Shown here: positions 35,843 to 64,000 of the stretch, piece by piece
Numbering within the stretch: position 1 is the stretch's first letter
How the letters are laid out: every line of letters begins with the position of its first letter
Assembly (NCBI GenBank): GCA_964017045.1
Contig: OZ024799.1
Coordinates: 26,795,596 to 26,859,595, forward strand
DNA: 64,000 nucleotides
Source: Omphiscola glabra
Lineage: Eukaryota > Mollusca > Gastropoda > Lymnaeidae
Direction: 5' to 3'
Notes under the pieces: model-generated
What the model was told of the DNA's origin: nothing
The model's database searches: none
Seen by the model: the letters and a program-made list of their open reading frames with translations, nothing else
Program-made: the position numbers and the translations under genes

Positions 35843-38800
35843 ATGGCTTCAGCCTTGGAAAATTATGTTAACAGTATCCTTTTTAGAAATTAGTTACGTC
35901 ATTTTAGCATTAATAAATAATGGTATGATACCTAATTAAGTTTACTTTAAAAGTTTAAGTAAGGTACGGTAGACAGCCAGGCCCAGGTGTTGTTAACTTC
36001 AATTCAACATTTTTAGGCATAGAGCAATGTGCACTTAAGTCTAAGCCTAACTAAGCATGATTCAGGATGAACAGGAATCGAATCGATTTCAATAACCATC
36101 AATTTGATGGTTAGGCTTATTTACTTTTGGGCCTACTTTTGTTTCACCACTTTGAGTTTCTGTGTAGTGTGTAGGATTCTCTCCCCTTTGTTTATTCGTG
36201 CAATGTTGCTAAAGTTAACTGGTAATGTACCACTTGAGCGTCGGCCAAGGAAAAATTCATTTGTTCCGGTTTGAAGTGCTGGTAAATTCAGACAATTGGT
36301 GCCATGACATATCACACGGCTGCCATTTTGGTTGCCCCGACCGTGAACTTTTATAATTCCCTGTCACTAAACCTAACCTGAACCCTTAATGTATCCCTAA
36401 ACCTAACCTGACCCCTAAATGTTACCTCTGAGGGACCAATAGTCTGAATTAGCTGAAGTGCTATTTAAACAATTATTCTTTTATTGATAAGATCCAAAAC
36501 GATGGAAATGTTTTATAAAGACATTGTCATTGTAAGTAGCCTACATATTCATTTCAGCACATATATAATACAAGTACAATACATATTATTTTAAATAGAA
36601 AAATTGAAACAATTACAACATTTTTAAACAGTTGATTAATTATTCATAGTTCTCAACAGTATATTCCATTTCTGATTTGGTTTATATTAGCATAAGCTGC
36701 CCACCCGTCTGATAAAATCAGTGAGCTTGGAAGAATATATCTTTCGATATCCTCTTGTAACGTGATCACACATCAGTCTGGCATTTTGATTAGAAAACAA
36801 CGCCCACTCTCTCTTTCTACGCCCCCAAAAACCCAGTGACCCTCTCTCCACTGTCCAAGGTGGTATTATATATGTACTGAAATGAATATTTATGTCATAA
36901 AAAACATTTCCATTGTTTTGGGAGAATAATTGTATAAATAGCACTTCAGACTGGAAGAAATGGATTTTTCCTTGGCCGACGCTCAAGTGGTAGATTACCA
37001 GTTAACTTTTCTTTTTTTTAATATTACTACTATTACCCTGATGGAAAGTATTTGGTAAATTTACAGAATCCACGCCACTCATTTCCCCTTGTTTTTCCAC
37101 TACTTTTTTCCCCACTCCCGCCATCTTTGTTGCATGACGGCTGAAGAGTCACTGCAACAAAGATGGCGTTGTGGTAAAAAAAAACGTAGTGGTAAAACAC
37201 ATCTACTACAATGGGGAGGGGAAAGGGAGAGAATGTGTTGTTTTAACTTCTTACTGAGAGAAACGAAAATTAGGAAAAAACATGCTAAATTTTAATGAAA
37301 TAAATTTTTTAGAAAATTCTTCAATCCTGAAATCTATCACTCTACCTAACTAAAATGCTAAGTATGTATCCTGAACTCAAGCGTAAATCCCCCCTCCCAA
37401 TTTAGTCCTCCCTAACTTGAGCGTAAATTGACCCTTTATTAGTTCCCCCTAACTTGAGCATTTATCTTCAAACCTAAATCTATGACCTAATACGAACCCT
37501 AAAACCATGTGTTAAAGCTATACACTCTACTGTACTGAGAATATCGTAAATTAGAATAGACATTTTGCCTGTATTTAGAAAAATGGGTTTTAATTTTTCT
37601 GACAACTTTTTTTTTTGGGGGGGGGGGGGGGAACCTGCAATAAAGTGTTTAAAAGTTTAATAGATGAAAATTATTATTTTTTAACATTGTAATAATAATG
37701 TTGATCTTTTTATTAAATTTTATGATTTTTTCAGTACAATACAGTGTGTAACTAACACATTTTTTTAGGGTTCAAGTTAGGTCAAAGATTTTAGGTTTGA
37801 AGATTTACGCTCAAGCTAAGAGGATTAGGTTTGGGGGTAAATTTATGATCAAATTTGGGGGTAATTAACACACGAGTTAGGGATACTGACTTAGCATTCA
37901 GATTAAGTAGAGTTGTAAATTTTAGATCGAAGTTTTTTCTAAAAAAATTACTGGTATTTAATTAAATTTTAATGATTTTTTCCTAATTTAAGTTTTTCTC
38001 AGTAAGTAGCTAAAACAGCTCATTCTCTTCATGTCTCCTCCCCATTTTAGCAAACATGTTTTTGCACTACTTTTTTTTCACAGCCACCATCTTGGTTGCC
38101 ATGACACGTTTTCTTTTTATGGCAACCAAAATGGCCCGTGGGAGATGCCTAATGGCTAAATTTATATAGATACATTTAGTTTGTAATTTTGTTCCGTTCC
38201 CAGTTTGCTTTAACTGTGAAGACCAAATTCACTACTATGATAGTCCAAGTTAATGTATGTAGAAAAGTAATGCCACTTCTTCTAAAACCAATTACAACCA
38301 GACATGGTGAATGTAGTAACTTAATTGTATCGCTCAGATATGCAGCAAGACCCATTAATAACCTGTGCTCAACCTCTTTCACTTTCGGTGTCCTGTGTCT
38401 CAACTGCGGTTGTTAAAAACACTATGGTCGCTAAAAGCTATGAATAGTTGCGTTTCCATTTTTAAAAAAACAACATCTCGCCCAGCCTTTGTGGTTTTGC
38501 CACTTCCAGTGAAACTAACCCATCATCCATTAGTCATATTATGATATAAATATGTCATCTATGAATGAAAAACACATTTTGAAAATGATAATAGAATATT
38601 TGAAACCTTTTTTTTTCACAGTGAAATTTACAAAAATGACAATAGTAATAAATATTTTGACTTTGTAAAAAACATACTATAAATTTTATAATAGCTTCAA
38701 GTGTCATAAAACACCACATATTGTCTGATAAATAGTATTGTTATGAAACTGGGGAAAGCTTGGTCATTTAAAAAAAATTATAATTTTATAAATATCAAGA

Positions 38801-40250
38801 TAGTCTCAGTCTGTCTTTGTTGGAAAGTGAACAGAATATAATTATGCTTTTGATATCTTTTTAGATTACATGTAAATGTTTTACTGAGGAGATAAACAAT
38901 AATTGGCTGGTTATACTTTTTATAACTATTTAAATTAGGCATACGTCATACGTTTAAAGATAATTTGATAAAGTGGTTCCAAAGGCTTCATAACAGGTCT
39001 GCATGCAGCGTGATGGCTTGTCCTTTATGTAAAGTTGAATTTTATTTAGAAAAAAAGTCTTTTAGTTTTACTATACTTATACTTATATACTAAACTTAGT
39101 TAAATTTAAATACTCTTTTTTTTTTTTTTAAGATGAGTCTTTGAATATAGGTTTTTTATTTAAATTATCATGCAACTTCACTTCTGTTATTCTCCTAAAC
39201 CAGCTATAAGAAATGGTTGAAATTGTGACAGCTGATGGACGTGTTATAGTGGTGAGTTGAATTTGAGTCAACAATTAAGAATATAATCAAATATATCAGT
39301 TTAATTCTTACAAAAACTGTATTGTTGTAGAAATTGTTATAAAGTTTATGTAGTAAAATTTGATGAATGTCTTTTTTTTTTCTTTGCAAGGGTACCCTCA
39401 AGGGTTTTGACCAAACTATTAACCTTATTCTTGATGAGAGTCATGAAAGGGTCTATAGCACTGGTCAGGGTGTTGAACAAGTCATTCTTGGACTTTACAT
39501 TGTTAGAGGAGACAATGTGTAAGTGTTATTTGTGTATTTATTGATGTCTCTTTTAATTTAGTCTGTTTTACAATTTTGTGGGTGCCAAGGTTGTTAAAAT
39601 TTTTCAGGCTCCAAAATGTTTAGAAATTCAGAATCTTTTAAATCACTTTTTTAAAGCACAACTTCTTGGAACTCAATCTTTTGACATTTATTTTCCTTTC
39701 TGACTTCAGTCTTTTTTAGTTATTACTTCATCATAGTTATTATCGATAGTTGCCCCTTTTTAAAAATGTATTACAGGTACTGCTACCCAGCAAAAACACT
39801 TAAAAATCATGACCTTTTTGACTTGCTTTAAGGCATGCAGCTCTTCAGAGGAATAGATGCAGCTTTTTTTCTTCTTTCAAATCATTGATAACCTTTAAAC
39901 AAACTGCTCCCTGCCTGCGGTTTGCAAAATATGTCCTTGGCTAATATAATTTATAAAAAATGGCTCCTCACTCAAAAAAATTGCAGAACCGTGTTTGAAA
40001 GTGTCTTTGTCCTGAATTGAAATAAAACAAATGCTTAACATTGTTTCTTAAATAAGGACTCATATTTTATCATAATAAATGTAAATTCCTTTTATCTCCT
40101 TAAAAAGTAATGGTTAATTTAGTTTCTTTTAATTGTATCATTTAACTTCTTTCTCCTAGGGCGGTTATTGGTGAGGTGGATGATGACACAGATAATGGAC
40201 TTGACTTTGAAAGCATTCGAGCTGAGCCTTTGAATGCAATAACTCATTGA
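35843..40250 (+). CDS. LSM8: LSM8, U6 snRNA-associated Sm-like protein
   Basis: Four exons: 35843-35873, 39211-39251, 39391-39518 and 40160-40250 (TGA 40248-40250). They join in frame to 96 residues, the same length as human LSM8. Exon 1 encodes MASALENYVN. The Sm1 motif covers about residues 12-44 (DGRVIVGTLKGFDQTINL at 19-36) and the Sm2 motif includes LGLYIVRGDNVAVIGE (57-72). The C-terminus IRAEPLNAITH is typical of LSM8. LSM8 replaces LSM1 in the nuclear LSM2-8 ring, which binds the U-rich 3' end of U6 snRNA and supports spliceosome assembly. Intron 1 is 3.3 kb and carries a Merlin-like element and a large palindrome; the other introns are short. All splice sites are GT-AG. The start is supported by conservation of MxSALENY. 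Confidence 0.97.
36221..36999. mobile_element. Merlin-like DNA transposon relic with 8-bp target duplication
   Basis: AGTTAACT lies at 36213-36220 and again at 37000-37007. Immediately inside, the ends are inverted: GGTAATGTACCACTTGAGCG on the left and GGTAATCTACCACTTGAGCG read inward from the right. Similarity continues inward through CGGCCAAGGAAAAA and GAAGTGCT. The interior has a minus-strand transposase fragment (36695-36870) encoding [15 protein letters not shown] and IRRVGSLC, related to that at 23161. Terminal GG and 8-bp duplications fit Merlin. A 174-bp MITE is nested inside. Location: LSM8 intron 1. Confidence 0.8.
36281..36454. mobile_element. 174-bp MITE nested in the Merlin-like element
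   Basis: GAAGTGCT is present at 36273-36280 and repeated at 36455-36462. The ends are imperfect inverted repeats: GGTAAATTCAGACAATTGG and AGCTAATTCAGACTATTGG. The uninterrupted site is visible in two relatives, at 23116-23135 and on the minus strand at 36945-36965, where GAAGTGCT runs straight into ATTTA. The interior contains CCTAACCTGAACCC-type blocks. Other copies lie at 26375-26503 and near 24295. Confidence 0.88.
37085..38140. repeat. Large imperfect palindrome in LSM8 intron 1
   Basis: The left part (37122-37500) and right part (37770-38133) are inverted copies. Matching blocks include TTCTTACTGAGAGAAAC with GTTTTTCTCAGTAAGTAG, AAATGCTAAGTATGTATCC with GGATACTGACTTAGCATT, and CTCAAGCGTAAATC with GATTTACGCTCAAG. 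Each end carries its own small hairpin around GCCATCTTTGTTGC (37122-37170) and CCATCTTGGTTGCC (38085-38133). The loop holds a run of about 17 G at 37615-37631. No boundaries or target duplication could be fixed. Confidence 0.8.
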
Positions 40251-43200
40251 GGATTAGACGTTGTATTGAAAGATGATTGAACCTTATAAGTAAAGCTGTT
40301 ATATAGATGACTATTAAATTTAAATTTATAGCAAGTGAAATATTTTAAAGATAAATGTTTTGCAACACCAAAGAAATGAAAGAATGGAACTTTCACACAT
40401 CTGTCTGTCAAAGTGCAGAATTTTAATGACTCATTGGTACTTGCTGCAAGAAACTAAAAAATTTTTTTTTTGTAAAATGGCATAATAATGTTGTCTCAAA
40501 CGATTTGTACTTGTACTACTTGCTAATGCTAACAGTAATGGCTTTTAGTACTAATACACTTATAAAGCATTTTTAACATAGCTTTCAGAAAGGTACTGAA
40601 AATTAAATTTGGAATTTCTAATTGACCTAGACTGCCTTTAAGTGCCAAAACTGATTTTAAAAAAATGTATGAAAAAATGTATAAATGGTGTTTTAAGCAG
40701 TCAGTTTGAGAAACATTTGTTTTTATTTCAGGGTTTCTTGAATTATGAAAAATTTCAAACTTGTCTCCGAGCACTTCAGATGCAAAATATGGGTTAAGTT
40801 TGAAAAATTCTGCCTTTTGTTTACTGGTGAGAAAATTTGTTTTTCATCCATTTAAATTATAATGAAAAAAAAAAAACATTGTATTTCATTCAACTTTTTA
40901 TTGCTCATCCTCTTGTTTGTCATTTGATTTTTTACAAAACTGTAATGTACTGGTAAAAAAAAAAAGTTACAAGAAATGTGGGCGCTTTCAAACTAAAATA
41001 TCATTTATTAGAGGAATTACGAAATTTTTAAAATGTAAATAATATATTGTTCCTTCTACACCACTAGTTTTACTGCATTTGGTGGTTTTTGGATCACATT
41101 CATAAATAAACAAAAAAATGTGGGTGCAAATGTTTTGAATGTTATTGTGACTAATAAAAAGTATGTGATGCGAGTATGAATAGATTTTGTAAATATTTTA
41201 GCTGAGTACCAATGGTTCAATGTGGTGCAAGCAAATTTATGTTGAGTTGTAGTTATTTACGCTTTAATTCTGTGGGCTGGATTTAAAAAACAAAAGAAAA
41301 TCCTGGTGCCCTTGAGTCCAGAGTATGAATGACTTGCATATTTAGATAATCCATTGGTAATTCCTATTAATACCTGGATGAAAGTTACAAATTTGTCTCA
41401 TCTTTAATGTGTAAAATTGAAATCATTGTTTTACTGCAAGTGTAGAGCATGTGTAATTACTTTGATGTTGAACACATTTAATGTCTGGAATAAAACCTGA
41501 TTGATGAGTTATATGTCTTTCTTCTAAATGATTTGTCCTCATACAGTATAAAGAATGCTTAATTTTTACAATTAGCCTAATTAACAACAAAAGATTGCGT
41601 ATAGTTCAAAAAAGGTCTTCTTTTGTAGATAGATGTAAGGGCAAAAACAGAATAAAAAAAAGAATTACATTAGGGTATGAAATAAAGGGAAAGTAGTCAA
41701 AGGAGGTAAAGAACAAGAAAACAGGAGAGGGATGTACATGAACATAATGTAATATTTATATAAATAAAAACACTAGAGTGATCAACACTCTTGCTGGTCA
41801 GTATACGTATTTATATCCTGAGAGTGAACATGAGCTACAACCTTTAAAGAAAGCATAACTAAGTTATTTTGTTTAAAATGAATATAAATTATAATTCAAG
41901 CTTGGATTATCTTCAGTGGTGGAGCAGATTAATTTCAAATTATCAATCATTGTGATAGTCATAAATTTTATCATTACATTTTCAGTATGTATCTATCAGT
42001 CCATGATGTGTTAGTACCTGTTCTTATTGCTAGGTGAAAAACCAGCATTCTACAACACCTGATGACAAACTTCCTGCATTATTTCAATCCCATCAGTATA
42101 ATATCTATTGTACCATGGTCACAGAGTTTTCTTGTAACCTTTAATAACTTCATAGAAACTATTCAGTTTTATATTTTCTATCTTTTATACACAATCTAAA
42201 CAGACATGAAAATCAATCTGATAAGATGAGATCACTTTTTTGACATTTAAGTTTACATGACTCATTCAAATAGGGCTACTGCTTGAGCAAATATTTAAAT
42301 TATTTATATTTTTACCATCATACTTTGTGATTTACAATGAATGCACTTTCAGCTTTTTAATCAGGTGAGGTATATTAACTAATTTATATTAATTGTTTAT
42401 AGAATTAGAATAGATATATTTAAAACTAAAACTGCATAATAAAACTTTTTGGCAAAAATAATTTTAATTTAATTTGACTTTTCTCAAATAATAGTAATTC
42501 TATACATATTTGAAATTATAAGAACAATAAAGAAAGAAATCTTTGACTGGGTTCTGCAACCAGTGGTCCCGTAGACCATTAAATGTAGAGGTTCAAAATA
42601 ATATTTTAATAATTATTTAAATCAAGTGTAATAGTAATATATATAATTTTTGCATGTTTCTTATGGTCATACTAAATAATTATATTGTCTTCCAATGATT
42701 ATTAATAAAGCTCCAAAAGTCCAGTTTCAATATTTAAATGCTAAAAGCTTCTAGTTGCAAATAAGATAAGAGTTTATAACTATGCTATAACATTAAACTT
42801 AAGAGACAATGATAAAATATTTCACATTAGGGCTGAAATGTTTTTTTTCAAAAAGCAACTTCATTTTTATTCAGAAAATAGTTGTCCTAAAATTAATTGA
42901 ATTTCCATTGATCTACATGATGGTTATAGCTATGTTGTTTTAAAAATCACATTGGATTACTTTTCTTAAGTTAAATGGCAACTGTGAAATAAGAGCAAGG
43001 TGACATCTATCATATTGTAATGGACTAACAATGTCATCTGACATACACAGGTACAATGAAAATAATCAGACTCTTAGAGTTAACATGTTTAAAATACATT
43101 TTTATTTCCTACTCCTAGTGCAATAATTTTTTTTAGCTAGAATAAACTTTTCAGGACTAGAAAAATAATCATATATTTGAAAGCATCCCAAGTCCTACAA

Positions 43201-46200
43201 ATATTTTGTAGCAATAAAAGCCTCTTTAATTCTTTTTTTATTCTTTACGAAACTTTGTTAATTTCTTAATCAGAATAATAAAATTCGTTGTCATCAAATA
43301 AAATACTTTGGAAACTACTGGCACTGAACTTTTCACCATTTATATTTTAAATATTAAAAGGATATTTTCTCAATTTTTTGTGTCTTATTCTTAGTTAACT
43401 AGTTTTCCTGATAGATATAAACAATTAATTGTTATTATAATTGTTTGAGGCTGAAATGTTCTAAAATCTGTGTTTAATACTAAGAAGCTCATTTAAAATG
43501 TAAATATGTATTTACATTTCAAGAAATTTGAAATAGATTGTGTACTTAACATGACCTTATTTGAGCAATAATGTATTGTTTTATTCAAACCTAACTTTAA
43601 TTTCCATCATTTTTAAAATTCTATTTTGTTTCAAAATAAATCTAATTGTTTTTTTTTTAAATGAGGAGTACAAAATAAAAAAATGGCAGAGATATTTTTT
43701 TTAAACAATTCTATCATAAAAGAGATGAAATATGCTAACTAAAACCAAAGTTTTTTTTAAAGTGCTTTTAACAGTATTTACAAATCTTTCAAAAGGTGTC
43801 TGACATAGTGATAGTATCATATGATTCTCTATAGGTCTCACAAGCTTTGAAGACATATCTTTCAATAGATAACTGTTGAATTCATGAAGTCAAACATTCA
43901 AAATCAAAACAATGGCAATAATACAGATGTTGAACAGAGCGAAACCACGTGAAAATGTAATCCTGGCCTTAATATTTGTATACACTACATTAAAAAATAT
44001 AGCAAATTCATAACATTTGTATATACATTTTTTTTGAAAATCACTCCCAAGCATGACCTAACGTTTTTTGGTGTATAATAAGCAACAAATAGTATATCAA
44101 AATTTTATCAATCACTACAAACAGTACAATGCATAAACTTTCACAAAACAAGCCAGCAAACACAGCCATACATGCAGGTTTTACATTTAAAGCTTAAACA
44201 ACATCAGTTTGCAAGTATGCACACAGATATGCACACAGCCGATACATTCACAGCATTGATCTCAGCATTACAACAAGTACCACACACATTTAGGAATACT
44301 CTGAAATCATCTCCTAAACCGTGGCTGCTTTCCATGCATGTGTAAATGATGTACACATACATTTGAAAAAAATTACACTTATGGTACTACCATAACATCC
44401 ATAACTTTTTTTTAAAACAAACATTGAAATCAACAACGCAATGCATATTATTCACAAATATATACATCAGAAATAGCTTGGTTGATCCTGCACTCAGCTT
44501 TAACCCAAGCATTGTCAAAACATAATTTACTGCTTCACGCAACTAAACATAGTTATGTTGGCAGTCCATTCCAACTTAATCTTTATATATAATAAATTGT
44601 TTCTTTGTATCAAAATCTTTTAAATGTCAATGCTGTTGGTTGGATGATGGCAGATATATAAAATGTATATATAGATTTACCAAACAAATTCTTTTAAAGA
44701 GGCATGTTCTACAACAATTGATATGGCCTCCTCCTTTGACTAACATAAGATGCACACATTTTGGTGCTATCAGAGGCAATGCAGACTCTACCAGGAAGAA
44801 CTCAAAAAAAAAATTATTGTCTCTTAACAAATTAAAATTTTCTTGAGTCCTTAAAAATGTTATGCAATACTTTCTGATTAAACATACAGATCTAAAAATA
44901 AAATTGGTACTGTGATCTGAGGTGCAATCTTTAAATAAAAAAAAAAAACAAAAAAAAAAAACACACAAAAAAAACGGTTTTGGCAATGGAATTATATCCC
45001 TCCAGACTAAAAAATTAAATAAAAAGTAGTTGCTTAAGCTGTGTTATTGAAGTTCCTTTGATAGAAAAAATTTAATTCAGAAAGTTTAAGTAAATAGATA
45101 GATAAAAATGATATATTTTTCCATTTCGTTTCACTCAGGATTGTGTGTAATTGCAACACAAGGCACATTTGCTGCATAAAACTAGAATATCAGTGGAAAG
45201 CCGATCCCAAAAATAAAAATAATAATTGCTTTATTTCATTTGACTGATTTTATAAGAGATCATAACCATTTTCAATACCAGTGAATGTAGATTTTTTGGG
45301 TATAATACTTTTGAGAAGTTTTGAATATTCTCAAATGACATAGGAGGATGGATCATCATCATCATTCAGATCCAGTGGTCACTTGAGCATGTGCCATTCT
45401 GCCTTAAATGGGAGGATGGAAACTATCATCTATAATTGGTTTCTTTGGGGTCAGCAATGTGGGAACTGGTTACCTACATGGTATAATTATATAACAGTAC
45501 AAAGTAGGAAACTTATTGCAAGACTGCAAGATTATTAATACTTTAAACCTATTTAATTGGGAATTTCCTATTTTCCTTTGTGATCATAAAGCAATTCTAG
45601 AATAAGGCAAGAGTCTCAAAGATTCTATCGCTGGCCCCTGTGATCATTTAACTCAACATTATCAAAATAGCTTCATTCCACTCATAGAATGGAAATGTTT
45701 ACCTACAGTCATGAGCAAAAATGTAAAGTACATCTTTATGTTACATAAATGGCACAATTTTTAATAGCTAAGTCTGACAATGACCCACTGAAATTTTTCT
45801 CTGACATTTTAACTCTAGTAGCAATTTTAAAAAAATATAAAATATTTAAGATGTTTCTAACCTGCTGGAAATTGTTTATGATATAAGACAGTTATGGGTT
45901 ACTCTGTTGTTTTTATAAATTAAAATTATGACGTCACTTTGCTATTAACAAAAGTGGCAAATGATAGACAATAAGACTCAAAGTGGTTTTTAATGTCTTT
46001 TTGTAGGTTTACCTCAGAGTCTCTGTTATAATTATTTGGTCATCACATTGAACAGACAAGATATGAAATACTTGACTAATAACAAACAAATAATAATACA
46101 TGTCCTACAGGTGCATCATCAAACTAGCCTAAAGTCTACTAAATCGTTGCTATCTGTTACAAATATATCAGCGTTTATACTCTTTAGCAACAACTATTCA

Positions 46201-46514
46201 CTGCATATAATGAGATGATGTATGTTAAGATAGAAACAACAATTCGTTTATTATTTAAAGAGCACATGGTGTGCATTTTGGATTTTCTCAGCAACTTTGG
46301 TCAGAGCTGACACACATAAAATTTGAGATTCTAAGTCTGGTTGCACTGGTTTTATTTAGTTACTGCCTGGTTAGTTTTTCCAAGAACTGTATAGTTTCTT
46401 CTCCAACAATCTGTTAACATCAGAGTACTTGGCAAAAACAGTTTGAAAATCCAATGAGCAAGTCCAACTTGTATCACTGTTTAAATCTATGAATTCAGCT
46501 AATTCAGCATCCAA
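40251..46514. other. Convergent 3' region of LSM8 and the PCTAIRE kinase
   Basis: The left part is the LSM8 3' UTR; candidate polyadenylation signals are AATAAA near 41152 and at 41489-41494, the latter followed by a T-rich stretch. The right part must hold the 3' UTR of the minus-strand kinase, whose stop codon is at 46515. No coding exon, RNA gene or bounded transposon is evident; open frames are short and A/T-driven. Confidence 0.55.
41489..41494 (+). terminator. Candidate polyadenylation signal of LSM8
   Basis: AATAAA lies in GGAATAAAACCTGATTGATG, followed by a T-rich stretch (atatgtctttcttcta). It would give a 3' UTR of about 1.25 kb. An earlier AATAAA near 41152 is the alternative. Confidence 0.45.
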
Positions 46515-63500
<16,986 letters not shown>

Positions 63501-64000
63501 TTTAAATCCTGATCGTCGACATAGTTAAAATAAGAAGGAAAAAAAAACACAGACAAGAATCTGAATTAGGATTCCACAAATTTGGGTATCAGAAAGAATA
63601 AACTATAACAGTGTTTCTGTATTATAGTTCTGCACTAGATGTAAACAAAGTAATCCATTCTGTATGTCCCTCTGGTAGAGGAAACCACATGAAAACATTT
63701 TTTTAAAAAACGTCTCTTTAGCAATGATGAAGTGCAGATACACTTGACCCTCACAGCGAATACACAGCTTGTGTTTTCCTCGATACACGAAAGTCAGAGG
63801 CAGCGAGTCATCGACCATGTACTTCGCACATCCTGAACAGCAGAGAAACCTAAACAAATCGCACACACCACTTGCTGTGCACGTGAGTATCGAATTGAGT
63901 AACGTGTGTCTACAGCTACAGCTGACATCGAGCTGCGGTAACTGTAGGCGTGTAAGCTACATCGGGAGTACATAAGTGATTGATGTAAATTATAGCGTGT
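63501..64000 (-). other. 5' UTR / upstream intron of the PCTAIRE kinase
   Basis: On the minus strand, eight bases before the chosen start codon, lies a good acceptor: a T-rich tract (revcomp of 63530-63550) and CAG at 63509-63511. The exon holding the start therefore probably begins at 63508. In-frame TAA in the upstream sequence belongs to the intron, so coding could in principle continue in an exon further up. A minus-strand frame at 63603-63866 has no recognisable domain. Transcript evidence is needed to place the first exon. Confidence 0.5.

Overview
The window is AT-rich eukaryotic nuclear DNA. Genes are split by GT-AG introns, and introns and spacers are full of DNA transposons, foldback repeats, a SINE, an LTR element and minisatellites. 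The spliced proteins are clearly metazoan: LSM8, the BRK1/HSPC300 subunit of the WAVE complex, and a PCTAIRE kinase of the CDK16/17/18 group. A lophotrochozoan, probably a mollusc, is my inference from protein divergence and genome style; nothing in the window proves it.

Layout. (1) 1-3115: a non-autonomous LTR element with two apparently identical 853-bp LTRs, inserted in an intron. (2) 3511-11336, + strand: the last 14 exons of a gene joining fibronectin type III domains to a thioredoxin-like domain with a WCxxS active site. (3) 11337-18730: 3' UTRs and spacer. (4) 18731-33016, - strand: BRK1 in three short exons; its first intron is 11.7 kb and holds nested Merlin-like and foldback elements, a SINE, a piggyBac-type MITE and a LINE RNase H fragment. 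(5) 33017-35842: the BRK1/LSM8 head-to-head spacer with a 279-bp foldback element. (6) 35843-40250, + strand: LSM8 in four exons, with a Merlin-like element and a large palindrome in intron 1. (7) 40251-46514: convergent 3' UTRs and spacer. (8) 46515-63500, - strand: the PCTAIRE kinase in 14 coding exons. It predicts 861 residues because one exon adds a 434-residue N-terminal region absent from the vertebrate proteins. (9) 63501-64000: probable 5' UTR or upstream intron of that kinase.

Most coding exons are much shorter than 300 bp and were found by reading splice sites and protein similarity together. Every junction listed keeps the reading frame. The four genes show no functional clustering; they are housekeeping or signalling genes in ordinary divergent and convergent order. 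The unusual content is the repeat landscape, where several elements can be bounded by terminal inverted repeats and target-site duplications, and two protein architectures: the FN3-thioredoxin fusion and the extended PCTAIRE kinase.
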